A stretch of 64,000 nt of DNA, taken from NCBI RefSeq assembly GCF_004000925.1, contig NZ_BIME01000010.1, forward strand, positions 186,001 to 250,000, read 5' to 3'. Under the pieces are notes generated by a model. That model was not told where the DNA came from. It was given only the letters and a program-made list of their open reading frames with translations, and did no database searches. Origin of the DNA: Paenibacillus illinoisensis NBRC 15959. GTDB taxonomy: Bacteria; Bacillota; Bacilli; Paenibacillales; Paenibacillaceae. Shown piece by piece: positions 9,136 to 17,603 of this stretch (positions are counted from its first letter, which is position 1; each line of letters opens with the position of its first letter). A program made the translations under genes and the position numbers.

Positions 9136-9402
9136 TTGTTTTGTGTTGAATATGATTTACCGACTAATCGTGGGCATTACGTGGCTGAAGGCGATCAAGG
9201 CGACCGATGGTCGGTGAGACCAGATCACGAATCTTTGCATGACATTTCCTTGGAAGATGAGATCCACATGCTTCGTCGCAAGATGGAACAGATTTTTATG
9301 GAGGAGAAATCCTTTACTTCAGAGATTGTGATTGAAATCAGCAGTTTATTGGATCTGAAGATCAATGAATATATGAAAGCTAACCCGATAAAAGGGAGAT
9401 AA
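9136..9402 (+). CDS. Spo0E-like aspartyl-phosphate phosphatase
   Basis: An 88-residue protein whose C-terminal half matches the Spo0E family: a first helix LEDEIHMLRRKMEQIF and a second helix carrying SSLLDLKINEYM, the SxxLDxxI..Y signature with the catalytic-type aspartate. In bacilli these small phosphatases remove phosphate from Spo0A~P and delay sporulation. The N-terminal 40 residues are extra relative to minimal Spo0E proteins. The start is TTG at 9136 after AAGGAGGGG. A TATAAT at 9071-9076 with a poor -35 is the likely promoter. A 7-bp hairpin ends at the ribosome site. Confidence 0.75.
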   Translation: MFCVEYDLPTNRGHYVAEGDQGDRWSVRPDHESLHDISLEDEIHMLRRKMEQIFMEEKSFTSEIVIEISSLLDLKINEYMKANPIKGR

Positions 9403-9439
9403 ATTGATATTTACGAAAACGTTACCCATATGAATGTTA

Positions 9440-9467
9440 AAGGAGACCCCTAGGGGTCTCCTTTTTT
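9440..9467 (+). terminator. Intrinsic terminator after the Spo0E-like gene
   Basis: A perfect 11-bp stem (AAGGAGACCCC / GGGGTCTCCTT) is followed by a T run. Confidence 0.85.
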
Positions 9468-9561
9468 GATGGGAATAAGAAATCTCTTATTTGTAAGGGC
9501 TATTTTTTTGCGTGGAACAATTGTGATATATTGTACTAAGGAGACTAAAGGGGGAACTGGA

Positions 9562-10113
9562 ATGAAGAGGTTTTGGGGGCTAACTGCACTCGTATCATTG
9601 ATTTTTCTGCTCGCTGGATGTGGTGGTAAAGACGGATTTACCATTTTTATCATTGATAATCAAGGTAATCCATCCGTAATCGGAGAACAGTTACAGGCCA
9701 ATCTGCAGCAAAAACTGGGTGAGGAACCTAAAGTGGAAGTCATTACAAGCGCCATGTATGATGTACAGAAAATTATGGTAGAATACGCAGCAGGCAGTCA
9801 TGATATTTTTATTCTGCCAGAGGCAGATATGAAACAATACGGAAGCAATGGCTCCAATATTCCGCTGGATGATACATTTGATCCTGAGAAGTATAAGCGT
9901 GGTGTATTTGAGGGCGGAGTGTTAGTTGAGGATGGCCAGGGAGACAATGGCACCGATATGAAGCAAGAAACCCATCTCTATGGCATCCCACTCGAAGATA
10001 TGCAAATGTTCAAGGATGTCGAATATGCCGCCCAAAATCTGTTTGCTACCATTCCGCTATCGGCTGCCAATGTTGAAGAATCCAAAAAAGTGCTGAAGGC
10101 GCTGACAGAATAG
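9562..10113 (+). CDS. Lipoprotein of unknown function
   Basis: A 183-residue protein with a lipoprotein signal: MKRFWGL, a hydrophobic core, then the lipobox LLAG-C with the acylated cysteine at about residue 19. The mature part has alternating strands and helices (FTIFIIDNQGNPSVIGEQL, VEVITSAMYDVQKIMVEY, HDIFILPEADM), reminiscent of a single lobe of a periplasmic-binding fold, but I recognise no family. The start is ATG 9562 with AAAGGGGGAACTGG upstream; the longer in-frame extension to 9466 overlaps the preceding terminator. The CobU-like gene follows after 34 bases and may be co-transcribed. Confidence 0.7.
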   Translation: MKRFWGLTALVSLIFLLAGCGGKDGFTIFIIDNQGNPSVIGEQLQANLQQKLGEEPKVEVITSAMYDVQKIMVEYAAGSHDIFILPEADMKQYGSNGSNIPLDDTFDPEKYKRGVFEGGVLVEDGQGDNGTDMKQETHLYGIPLEDMQMFKDVEYAAQNLFATIPLSAANVEESKKVLKALTE

Positions 10114-10147
10114 CGTATAAGTATGGTAACTGAAGGAGGGGAGCGGA

Positions 10148-10687
10148 TTGCTGATTACGGTCACTGGCGGGATAGGGAGTGGTAAAACCAGGTTTGCCCT
10201 AGGTTATGCAGCCCAAATCAGCCGGGAAGGAATCTATTTATCCACAGGCGATCATGATCCGGTGATTCCGGAACTGCCATCCGCTCATTATCGAGCCATT
10301 TCAGCCGGAAATGGCCATCACCTGACGGAAGTCATTCATCAGATCAATCGGGAATCGAATCTGTTTCTGGCTGATCAGCGCATTGTCATTGTGGACAGTC
10401 TGACTTCGTGGATGGCTGCCGGATTTAGAGCAACGGATGATCTTGATCAACAACGCGTACATACACAACAGCTGCTTGATGCCTTGCTATCTTATCAGGG
10501 CAAGCTGCTGGTCATTACCAATGAAATGCAGGGTTCCCTGTATCCATCGGAAGAAGAGCGTATTTTTGCCGCAAGAATGGCTTCGGTGAATCGTGCACTG
10601 CAGTCTCACTCGGAACGCATGTACATGGTGGTATCGGGACTAGCCATTGATCTGAAGAAGCAAGAAGTACGATACAACGATAACTGA
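10148..10687 (+). CDS. CobU-like adenosylcobinamide kinase/guanylyltransferase
   Basis: A 179-residue P-loop protein. GGIGSGKTRFA at residues 7-17 is the nucleotide site; IVIVDSLTSWMA is the Walker B region; VITNEMQGSLYPSEEERIF and SERMYMVVSGLAIDLK match the CobU/CobP fold. CobU phosphorylates adenosylcobinamide and adds GMP during lower-loop assembly of coenzyme B12. The usual TGRR segment is replaced by YLSTGD. It is a TTG start behind AAGGAGGGGAGC. A PduO-type adenosyltransferase lies about 1 kb on, but no other cob gene is present, so a salvage role is inferred. Confidence 0.72.
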   Translation: MLITVTGGIGSGKTRFALGYAAQISREGIYLSTGDHDPVIPELPSAHYRAISAGNGHHLTEVIHQINRESNLFLADQRIVIVDSLTSWMAAGFRATDDLDQQRVHTQQLLDALLSYQGKLLVITNEMQGSLYPSEEERIFAARMASVNRALQSHSERMYMVVSGLAIDLKKQEVRYNDN

Positions 10688-10717
10688 GCATAATGGGTCA
10701 AGAAGTCAGGTAAACAA

Positions 10718-10758
10718 AAGCCTCCATAACCACAAACTGTGGTACGGAGGCTTATTTA
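10718..10758. terminator. Bidirectional terminator
   Basis: AAGCCTCC pairs with GGAGGCTT around an inner CCACA/TGTGG stem. T-rich tracts flank both sides. It lies between the convergent CobU-like and DedA genes. Confidence 0.8.
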
Positions 10759-10804
10759 TATTGAGAAATGTATGATTGCAATTCAGTTGCATGAGACGCG
10801 ATTT

Positions 10805-11416
10805 TTATTTGTGTTTTTTCATACGTCTGATCCACCATATTACGCATCCAACCAGGATAATGGCGAGCAGCGCATACACCACCAGTGAATAGACGTCCAT
10901 AAAGTGCAAAATATTTTCCCAAGAAGCGCCAAGTGCGGCCCCAATCGAGACCAAAATAATGTTCCAGACGAGTGTCCCGATTGTGGTGAAGAGGACGAAT
11001 AAACCGAATTTCATATTGGACATGCCTGCAGGAATGGAGATGAGACTGCGAACAAGTGGCACCATGCGGCAGAATAGTACAGTCCACATTCCATATTTGT
11101 CAAACCATGCATCAACACGGTGGATATCTTCTTTTTTGATTCGCAGAATATGTCCCCAGCGATCTACAATTTTCTCCAGACGTTCCACATCAATCAGCAG
11201 GCCAATACCATAGAGAACCACTGCACCCAGCACAGAACCGATGGTAGCCGCAATGATAACACCTGGAAGAGTGAGGCTGGTGTACGTTGTCATAAATCCG
11301 CCAAAAGGCAAAATAATTTCCGAAGGAATGGGAGGAAATACGTTTTCGAGCGCAATAATGAGTGCGATGCCTATGTAGCCGTATTGTTCCATGAAATCGG
11401 TTATCCAGTTTTGCAT
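10805..11416 (-). CDS. DedA family membrane protein
   Basis: A 203-residue integral membrane protein of the DedA/VTT family. Motifs: ENVFPPIPSEIILPFGGF near residue 25 and RMVPLVRSLISIPAGMSNM near 120, with four to five hydrophobic segments. DedA proteins are linked to undecaprenyl-phosphate or phospholipid translocation and envelope homeostasis. ATG at 11416 is chosen because GAGGAGAC lies 4-11 bases upstream; the frame extends further to 11524 without a ribosome site. The C-terminus is basic (RRMKKHK). Monocistronic. Confidence 0.85.
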   Translation of the reverse strand: MQNWITDFMEQYGYIGIALIIALENVFPPIPSEIILPFGGFMTTYTSLTLPGVIIAATIGSVLGAVVLYGIGLLIDVERLEKIVDRWGHILRIKKEDIHRVDAWFDKYGMWTVLFCRMVPLVRSLISIPAGMSNMKFGLFVLFTTIGTLVWNIILVSIGAALGASWENILHFMDVYSLVVYALLAIILVGCVIWWIRRMKKHK

Positions 11417-11642
11417 AATCGTCTCCTCTACTTTTGATTTACCTGAATTTGACGTATACTCGGGCAGAGCACGCCAATTCATATATACGTGCAAAGGGTA
11501 GAAGCGGTTTCTGAAAAAATGCATTTCCGTATCAAGCAGAGGTCAAGTATACTGGTTAAGTTGAGATTAGAAGGGCAGGCATATTAAGAATTAACCGATG
11601 TTTTGCCATGTGAATGAAATTAAACATTTGGAGGGATTGCAA

Positions 11643-12218
11643 ATGGGCATCTATACACGAACAGGTGATGAAGGGCAAACTTCGGTCATCGGAGGACGGG
11701 TGATCAAAGATGACGACCGCGTTGAAGCTTACGGTACCATCGATGAACTGAATTGTTTTGTCGGCCAGGCAATCAGTCTGATCGATGATACAGAGGGGAA
11801 ATTTGAGGATTTGCGCGAACATTTGCTGGAGGTTCAGCAAGAATTGTTTGATTGCGGGTCCGACCTGGCGTTTGTGAAAATCAGCGAAACCAAATACAAA
11901 GTGCGGGATGACATGGTCACCCGGCTTGAACAATGGATTGATCAGTATGATGCGGAGAACCCGAAAGTGGAACGGTTCATTATCCCGGGAGGCAGCCCGC
12001 TGTCTTCAGCGCTTCATGTGTGCCGTACGGTATGCCGGCGTGCAGAGCGCCGCACGGTAACATTGGGACAGCATACGGATATTAATCCTGCGGTACGCCG
12101 TTACTTGAACCGTCTGTCTGATTATTTCTTCGTTGTAGCACGGACAGCCAATGCCAGACAGCAGGTGTCGGATATTGAATATGTACGGAGCAAAAAAGTG
12201 TTCCGCCGCAAAGAATGA
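11643..12218 (+). CDS. PduO-type ATP:cob(I)alamin adenosyltransferase
   Basis: A 191-residue protein with the PduO hallmarks: YTRTGDEGQTSVIGG at the N-terminus (ATP loop), VEAYGTIDELNCFVG, VQQELFDCGSDLA and a late CRTVCRRAER...RYLNRLSDYFFVVAR segment with ATP-binding arginines and asparagine. It transfers the adenosyl group from ATP to cob(I)alamin to make coenzyme B12. ATG 11643 lies behind TTGGAGGGATTGCAA. Its stop overlaps the start of the pseudouridine synthase by 4 bases (ATGA), so the two are translationally coupled. Confidence 0.92.
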   Translation: MGIYTRTGDEGQTSVIGGRVIKDDDRVEAYGTIDELNCFVGQAISLIDDTEGKFEDLREHLLEVQQELFDCGSDLAFVKISETKYKVRDDMVTRLEQWIDQYDAENPKVERFIIPGGSPLSSALHVCRTVCRRAERRTVTLGQHTDINPAVRRYLNRLSDYFFVVARTANARQQVSDIEYVRSKKVFRRKE

Positions 12219-13198
12219 GCGGCTATTATTCGCCGATTATCTACACCGTTCCCGAACATGAAGATGGCTGGCTGCTGAAAACCGTGCTTCAGCGGCGGCT
12301 GCAGGTATCGCGCAAGCTCTTGTCCAGGCTGAAGCTCACGGAGCAGGGAATTATGTTGAATGGAGAACGCGTGTATATCAGCGTGAAGGTATCGGCTGGA
12401 GATATCGTGGAGATTCGGATGGAACAGGAGGAATCGGATGACATTTTGCCGGAATCCATTCCTTTTTCCATTTTGTATGAAGATGAGCATTTGCTTATTG
12501 TTAACAAGGATGCCGGCGTAATTGTGCATCCGACACATGGACACTATACAGGAACGTTGGCGAATGGTGTTGTTCATTACTGGAAGTCCAAGGGAGAGCT
12601 TTTCCGGTTTAGACCCATTCATCGTTTGGATCAGGAGACTTCCGGGGTGCTGGCTATTGCCAAAAATCCATATGTGCATCAGCATGTATCTGAACAGATG
12701 ATCGCAGGAACTGTGGACAAAAAGTATATTGCGTTTGTACATGGAAATCCTGCTCTCGAACAGGGGTCTGTTGATGGTGCAATCGACCGTGATCCGGAGG
12801 AACCTCATCGCCGCATTGTCACGCCTGATGGCTATCCGGCAAGAACGCTGTACACCTCGATCACCCGCTGGGACGGCGGGACTGCAAGTGCGGTGAATTT
12901 GAAGCTGGAGAGTGGCAGAACGCATCAGATTCGTGTACATATGACATCGATCGGATGTCCGCTAATCGGCGATCGAATGTACAAGACATTACCTGCGGAT
13001 AAGATTGACGAACAGACGGCTGCCATGCGGGAAGAACGGGACTTGTGGATCGATCGCCAGGCATTGCATGCCTGCGAGCTGTCGTTTGTTCATCCACTTA
13101 CACAGGAACGCATGACGTTCCATGCACCTCTTCCTTCAGATATGGCTGCGCTGGAGAAACGTTTAGATATCGAGGCGAAGCCAAGGGAAGAGTTGTAG
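12215..13198 (+). CDS. RluA family 23S rRNA/tRNA pseudouridine synthase
   Basis: A 327-residue protein. An S4-like RNA-binding region lies at about residues 15-70 (LQVSRKLLSRLKLTEQGIML). The RluA catalytic domain has RPIHRLDQETSGVLAIAKN, whose aspartate is the catalytic nucleophile, and a late GRTHQIRVHMTSIGCPLIGD. It isomerises uridine to pseudouridine in structured RNA; the target position cannot be told from sequence. The ATG overlaps the adenosyltransferase stop by 4 bases. It is probably the last gene of a two-gene unit. Confidence 0.9.
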   Translation: MSGYYSPIIYTVPEHEDGWLLKTVLQRRLQVSRKLLSRLKLTEQGIMLNGERVYISVKVSAGDIVEIRMEQEESDDILPESIPFSILYEDEHLLIVNKDAGVIVHPTHGHYTGTLANGVVHYWKSKGELFRFRPIHRLDQETSGVLAIAKNPYVHQHVSEQMIAGTVDKKYIAFVHGNPALEQGSVDGAIDRDPEEPHRRIVTPDGYPARTLYTSITRWDGGTASAVNLKLESGRTHQIRVHMTSIGCPLIGDRMYKTLPADKIDEQTAAMREERDLWIDRQALHACELSFVHPLTQERMTFHAPLPSDMAALEKRLDIEAKPREEL

Positions 13199-13247
13199 GA
13201 GGGCTCAAATCACCATTTGTTTTAAATAGTTTTAAACGTATGACGAT

Positions 13248-13311
13248 GGTATTGATGTAGAGCGACTTTTGGATTTGCGAAGCAAACCAAGGAAAGCGAT
13301 ATATCAATACC
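13248..13311 (+). ncRNA. Extended hairpin in the 5' leader of the ArsC/Spx-fold gene
   Basis: GGTATTGAT at 13248-13256 pairs perfectly with ATCAATACC at 13303-13311 and extends by G-U, U-A, A-U. A tandem G-A/A-G mismatch, GC/GC, a 3x3 internal loop, UUUUGG/CCAAGG and UUUGC/GCAAA closed by a GAA loop follow inward. No T tract follows, so it is not a terminator. It ends 10 bases before the ribosome site at 13322. I do not recognise it as a known riboswitch class. Confidence 0.5.
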
Positions 13312-13335
13312 GGAGTATTTTAGGAGGAAATTTTA

Positions 13336-13701
13336 ATGAGTAAACTGAAAGTATACCAGTATGCAAAATGCGGAACTTGCCGCAAAGCAGTAAAATGGCT
13401 TGAAGCTCATGGCCATGAGCTGGAGTTAATCCCCATTTTCGACACACCACCGTCTGAGGCCGAATTAACCGAGCTCATTCAGAAGAGCGGACTTGAAGTG
13501 AAGAAGTTTTTCAATACAAGTGGAGAAGTGTACAAGGAGCAGCAGTTGAAGGACAAGCTGCCTGGCATGCCTGCTGAAGAACAGATTCGTTTGCTTGCCT
13601 CCAATGGCCGTCTGATTAAGCGTCCCATCGTGACAGATGGGGAGCAGGTGACCGTAGGATTCAAGGAAGAGACGTATGAACAGGAATGGAACAACGTTTA
13701 G
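13336..13701 (+). CDS. ArsC/Spx-fold thioredoxin-like protein
   Basis: A 121-residue protein of the arsenate reductase/Spx superfamily, closest in style to Bacillus YusI. CxxC (KCGTC, Cys12 and Cys15) begins the thioredoxin-like fold. The Arg-Pro loop is NGRLIKRPIV near residue 95. True Spx has an RNA-polymerase-binding glycine and a regulatory C-terminus that I cannot confirm here, so it may be an oxidoreductase rather than a transcription factor. TTTTAGGAGGAAATTTTA precedes the ATG. A long hairpin leader sits just upstream. Confidence 0.8.
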   Translation: MSKLKVYQYAKCGTCRKAVKWLEAHGHELELIPIFDTPPSEAELTELIQKSGLEVKKFFNTSGEVYKEQQLKDKLPGMPAEEQIRLLASNGRLIKRPIVTDGEQVTVGFKEETYEQEWNNV

Positions 13702-13750
13702 CAACAGGCTTAGTGACGTGTCTGTCCATTCATAAATGAAGCCGATTAGC

Positions 13751-13783
13751 AGCCCTGAAATGTTCAACATTCAGGGCTTTTTT
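13751..13783 (+). terminator. Intrinsic terminator
   Basis: AGCCCTGAAATGTT pairs with its near complement across a short loop and is followed by six T residues; it ends the ArsC/Spx-fold gene. Confidence 0.85.
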
Positions 13784-13875
13784 GGCTGAACGATGCTTGG
13801 CGGAACTATGCTATAATGATAGAATTAGTTTCGATATTTTATTTGCTATATACAGATAGGAGAGAACAAAATCAA

Positions 13876-14769
13876 GTGAATCAACGTAATGAACCTACTT
13901 TGTTGCTGGTAGACGGTATGGCGGTGTTGTTCCGTGCATTTTATGCGACATCTGCAAGCGGATATATCAGACGTACAAAGGCAGGCTTGCCAACCAATGC
14001 GGTATACGGATTTATCCGTTATTTCTGGGATGCGGTTCAGACTTTCGGACCAAGTCATGTGGTATGCTGCTGGGATATGGGTGGCAAGACGTTTCGCGGT
14101 GAAGAGTACGCGGCATACAAAGGAAATCGTCCCGAAGCACCGAATGATCTAATTCCCCAGTTTGCATTGATTCGTGAAGTCATGGACAGCCTGGGTGTTC
14201 CGAATATTGGAGCAGAGGGGTATGAAGCCGATGACTGCATCGGTACACTGGCCAAGTATTATACGGAGCAGACGGATATGAACGTGATGGTGCTGACCGG
14301 CGACCATGATATGCTGCAGCTGATCAATGACCGGACAAGCATTATTATTATGAAAAAAGGCCACGGCAACTACATGGTGTATACGCCTGAATCTCTCATG
14401 GCAGAGAAGCAGTTGACTCCTCGTCAAGTCATTGATATGAAAGGTCTGATGGGGGATGCAAGTGACAATTACCCTGGAGTACGTGGAATCGGTGAGAAAA
14501 CAGCTCTAAAACTCGTGCAGGAATATGGCACTATTGAGGGTATTCTGGATAATCTGGATAAACTCACGCCATCGGTACGTAAAAAAATCGAGAATGATCT
14601 CGACATGCTGCATCTGTCCCGTAAACTGGCAGAGATTCACTGCGCTGTTCCGGTAGCCTGCGCACTGGATGTATGTGAATTGCGTCTTGATCCGGATACG
14701 GTGATGGACAAGTTCGAACAACTTGAGATGAAGAGCCTGGGCTCTTGGATGGGAGTGGCAATAGGGTGA
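13876..14769 (+). CDS. 5'-3' exonuclease (PolA N-terminal homologue)
   Basis: A 297-residue flap/5'-3' exonuclease of the ExoIX/YpcP type. Acidic metal-site motifs are visible: LLLVDGMAVLFRAFYA, YEADDCIGTLAKYY and LTGDHDMLQLI. A helix-3-turn-helix DNA-binding segment follows at GLMGDASDNYPGVRGIGEKT. It removes RNA primers and flaps. GTG 13876 is chosen because TAGGAGAG lies 11 bases upstream and LLLVDG is then correctly N-terminal; the track extends to 13816 without support. Its 3' end nearly abuts the phosphodiester glycosidase, which suggests co-transcription. Confidence 0.88.
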   Translation: MNQRNEPTLLLVDGMAVLFRAFYATSASGYIRRTKAGLPTNAVYGFIRYFWDAVQTFGPSHVVCCWDMGGKTFRGEEYAAYKGNRPEAPNDLIPQFALIREVMDSLGVPNIGAEGYEADDCIGTLAKYYTEQTDMNVMVLTGDHDMLQLINDRTSIIIMKKGHGNYMVYTPESLMAEKQLTPRQVIDMKGLMGDASDNYPGVRGIGEKTALKLVQEYGTIEGILDNLDKLTPSVRKKIENDLDMLHLSRKLAEIHCAVPVACALDVCELRLDPDTVMDKFEQLEMKSLGSWMGVAIG

Positions 14770-14774
14770 TCAAC

Positions 14775-15881
14775 ATGCAGACAAAACGTGCCGGTAGAAA
14801 GTGGTGGACAGGGGCTATGGCCCTCGTCCTAGCTTTGCCGGTATTACTATCAGGCGCAGTAAGCGCTCCGCAAACAGCCGATGCAAAAGCGGCAATTAGC
14901 ACCAAAGTACAGAAAGTAAAAGCAGCAGGACGAAATTTCACCGTGCAAACGGTAAGCATTCCCAAAGGAACACCGGTGACCGTAGGATTAGCCAAGAAAC
15001 AGGTAGGACAAACGGCAACATTGCCTTCCATTGTAAAATCATATGGTGCTCAAGCAGCCATTAATGGGGCGTTCTTTGAAGCGTATAATGGAGCACCAGA
15101 TCCTTATGGCATGTTGATAGCAAATGGAAAAGTGATACATATTGGACGATACGGAACAACGATAGGTTTCAAGGAAGATGGAACAGCAATTATGGATTCA
15201 CTTCAGGTAAGTCTTACAGGTAAAGTTACCGATTCAGCAGGTAAGTCACGCAGCTGGTACGCAACCTTCATTAACCGTACACCTTCTGCGAATGCGAGCA
15301 TTTCAATGCTCTATACTCCGGAGCGAGGCCCCAAAGTTGGGTTCAAAGGCGGTACTGCGGTCGTGATGGAGAAAGGAATTGTCACCAAGAAAGTGGCGAA
15401 TAACAATGTAGCGATTCCGAAAAATGGATCTGTATTGGTCTTTACAGGCAATCAGAAATCTACTGCAGATCGCTTCACCGTGGGTTCGACTGTAGAAATG
15501 AACTATAGATATACCAATGCATCAGGCAAAGAGATTCCTTGGGAAGACGTGGTAACTGCTGTTGGTGCTGGTCCTCGTCTTGTGAAAGACGGTAAAGTCG
15601 CCGTGAACCCAACCAGCGAAGGATTCAAGGATACCAAGATTCTGAATGCCTCGGGTGCCAGAAGCGGGATCGCCATCATGGCTGACGGTTCGGTAATGCT
15701 CGCGACTGTCTCGGGAGCTACCATTAAGGAGTGGGCGGCAGTCATGCAGAAGCTCGGTGCCAAGCAGGCCATGAATCTGGATGGCGGAGCTTCCTCAGGC
15801 TTGTATGCAGGTGGCAAGATGTTGACTTCACCAGGGCGGTTGTTAAGTAATACACTCGTTTTTGGCGGCTCAGTCCGTTAA
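14775..15881 (+). CDS. Secreted phosphodiester glycosidase (NAGPA-like domain)
   Basis: A 368-residue protein. The signal peptide is basic MQTKRAGRKWW, a hydrophobic core to about residue 30, then AQTADAKA-like cleavage. The NAGPA domain is recognised by AAINGAFFEAYNGAPDPYGM, a VGAGPRLVKDG turn and MNLDGGASSGLYAGG with the metal-binding aspartate. Homologues cleave N-acetylglucosamine-1-phosphodiesters or act on exopolysaccharide; the exact substrate is open. ATG 14775 lies 5 bases after the exonuclease stop, with a weak AGGGTG ribosome site. A paralogue lies at 62620-63684. Confidence 0.82.
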   Translation: MQTKRAGRKWWTGAMALVLALPVLLSGAVSAPQTADAKAAISTKVQKVKAAGRNFTVQTVSIPKGTPVTVGLAKKQVGQTATLPSIVKSYGAQAAINGAFFEAYNGAPDPYGMLIANGKVIHIGRYGTTIGFKEDGTAIMDSLQVSLTGKVTDSAGKSRSWYATFINRTPSANASISMLYTPERGPKVGFKGGTAVVMEKGIVTKKVANNNVAIPKNGSVLVFTGNQKSTADRFTVGSTVEMNYRYTNASGKEIPWEDVVTAVGAGPRLVKDGKVAVNPTSEGFKDTKILNASGARSGIAIMADGSVMLATVSGATIKEWAAVMQKLGAKQAMNLDGGASSGLYAGGKMLTSPGRLLSNTLVFGGSVR

Positions 15882-15911
15882 AGTACTAATCGTATGGGAG
15901 GTATGAAGCAC

Positions 15912-16601
15912 ATGACACTCGCACATGATCAACAGTCAGCAGAACGTAATACAGCTGTACTTGCCATTAATGTGGGCCAGCCTCAGCCGTTGCCTGGCCA
16001 GAAGCGCGAAGTGCTGAGCGGCATTGTCAAACATCCCGTATCCGGCCCGGTTTTCCTGTCATTCACTGGAATGACAGGAGATGGCCAGGCGGACCTGGAG
16101 CATCACGGCGGACCGGATAAGGCTGTTTGTGTATACGATTACAGTCGGTATTCCGTACTGGAACAACTGATGGAGCGCAAGCTGGACTGGGGAGCTTGTG
16201 GTGAGAATTTAACGGTGGAAGGCTGCTCCGAGGATCAAGTCCGGATTGGTGATGTATATGAACTGGGCGGAGCTTTGGTTCAGGTTAGCCAGCCAAGACA
16301 ACCCTGCTTCAAACTCGCTGCCCGATATGATTTCAAAGAGCTGCCTGTATATTTTCAGGAAAGCGGCTATACCGGTTTCTATTTTCGCGTACTGGAGGAG
16401 GGAGAAGTCGCTCCTGACTCTCCGTTCATGCGTATTCGCACAGACCCTGCATCCATGACCGTTCTAGAGGCCAACCGGGTCATGCATCAGGGGAAGAAGG
16501 ATGCCGCCGGAATGCGTGCATTACTGGCTATTCCATCGCTGTCAGATAGCTGGAGGCAAACGTTATTGAAACGTTTGGATAAGCTGGAGAGCGGGCAGTA
16601 G
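15912..16601 (+). CDS. MOSC domain protein (YiiM-like)
   Basis: A 229-residue MOSC-domain protein: DLEHHGGPDKAVCVYDYSRY, CGENLTVEGC and QVSQPRQPCFKLAARY, whose cysteine is the conserved MOSC residue. YiiM relatives reduce N-hydroxylated base analogues using a molybdenum cofactor, so this is a likely Moco-dependent detoxifying enzyme. I chose ATG 15912 since GGGAGGT lies 10 bases ahead; ATG 15894 and 15903 overlap that site. It is 30 bases downstream of the phosphodiester glycosidase. Confidence 0.85.
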   Translation: MTLAHDQQSAERNTAVLAINVGQPQPLPGQKREVLSGIVKHPVSGPVFLSFTGMTGDGQADLEHHGGPDKAVCVYDYSRYSVLEQLMERKLDWGACGENLTVEGCSEDQVRIGDVYELGGALVQVSQPRQPCFKLAARYDFKELPVYFQESGYTGFYFRVLEEGEVAPDSPFMRIRTDPASMTVLEANRVMHQGKKDAAGMRALLAIPSLSDSWRQTLLKRLDKLESGQ

Positions 16602-16671
16602 ATTCACAACATATCATCGTCCAGAACGAAAGATGAATTTCACTTTAAACTAACTTGGGAGTGTGACTAAC

Positions 16672-17550
16672 TTGACGATTTTAGGCGCAATTGAAGCTGG
16701 GGGAACCAAATTTGTATGTGGGATTGGAACAGAGAATGGTGAAGTGCTTGAACGGGTAAGTTTTCCTACAACGACACCGGAAGAAACGATGGCGCAGGTT
16801 ATCGCTTTCTTTGAAGGCAAGGGGATTGAAGCTTTGGGCGTGGGTTCTTTTGGACCAATTGATCCGATTGAAGGAAGTCCTACGTACGGATATATTACAA
16901 CTACACCGAAGCCTCATTGGGGTCAGTATGATATCATTGGCAAACTGAAGGAACATTTTGATGTGCCGATGACGTTTGATACAGATGTAAACGGAGCTGC
17001 GCTTGGAGAAGCAACCTGGGGAGCAGCACAAGGACTGGAGAGCTGTCTGTATATCACTGTCGGAACAGGTATTGGTGCCGGTGCAGTCGTAGGCGGCAAA
17101 ATGGTTCACGGTTTATCTCATCCAGAGATGGGACATATTATTGTACGCAGACACCCTGAGGATACATATGAAGGTTTTTGTCCATACCACGGGGACTGTC
17201 TGGAAGGGCTCGCAGCGGGACCGGCTATCAATAAACGTTGGGACCAGCCGGCATATGAGCTACCAGCAGATCACAAAGCCTGGGAGATTGAGGCACACTA
17301 TCTGGCGCACGCACTCATGAATTATGTACTGATTCTCACTCCGGAAAAAATTGTGATGGGTGGTGGGGTCATGAAGCAGGAGCATCTGTTCCCTATGGTG
17401 CGCAGCAAATTGCAGGAGCTGTTAAATGGATATGTTCAGCATCCTGCCCTTCACTCGGGGATCGAAGAGTATGTCGTTCCGCCAGGCCTTGGTGACAATG
17501 CCGGTTTGTGCGGATCGCTGGCCTTGGCCAAATTGGCTTTGAACAAGTAA
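16672..17550 (+). CDS. ROK family fructokinase
   Basis: A 292-residue ROK sugar kinase. GAIEAGGTKFVCGIG is the N-terminal phosphate loop, DTDVNGAALGEATWGAA contains the DxN catalytic region, GTGIGAGAVVGG is the second phosphate motif and HPEDTYEGFCPYHGDCLEG is the zinc-binding insertion of bacterial fructokinases (ScrK/GmuE group). It forms fructose-6-phosphate from fructose, possibly with broader hexose range. TTG 16672 is preferred over GTG 16663 because TTGGGAG ends only just before 16663. Monocistronic. Confidence 0.88.
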   Translation: MTILGAIEAGGTKFVCGIGTENGEVLERVSFPTTTPEETMAQVIAFFEGKGIEALGVGSFGPIDPIEGSPTYGYITTTPKPHWGQYDIIGKLKEHFDVPMTFDTDVNGAALGEATWGAAQGLESCLYITVGTGIGAGAVVGGKMVHGLSHPEMGHIIVRRHPEDTYEGFCPYHGDCLEGLAAGPAINKRWDQPAYELPADHKAWEIEAHYLAHALMNYVLILTPEKIVMGGGVMKQEHLFPMVRSKLQELLNGYVQHPALHSGIEEYVVPPGLGDNAGLCGSLALAKLALNK

Positions 17551-17569
17551 TTCAATTGATCACAAGTGG

Positions 17570-17597
17570 TTGACGAATTTTTCCATTGTGGTAAGAT
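17570..17597 (+). promoter_or_regulatory. Sigma-A promoter
   Basis: TTGACG at 17570-17575, a 16-base spacer and TAAGAT at 17592-17597. The predicted start is near 17604, only about 70 bases before an intrinsic terminator. Confidence 0.7.
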
Positions 17598-17603
17598 ATG
17601 AGC

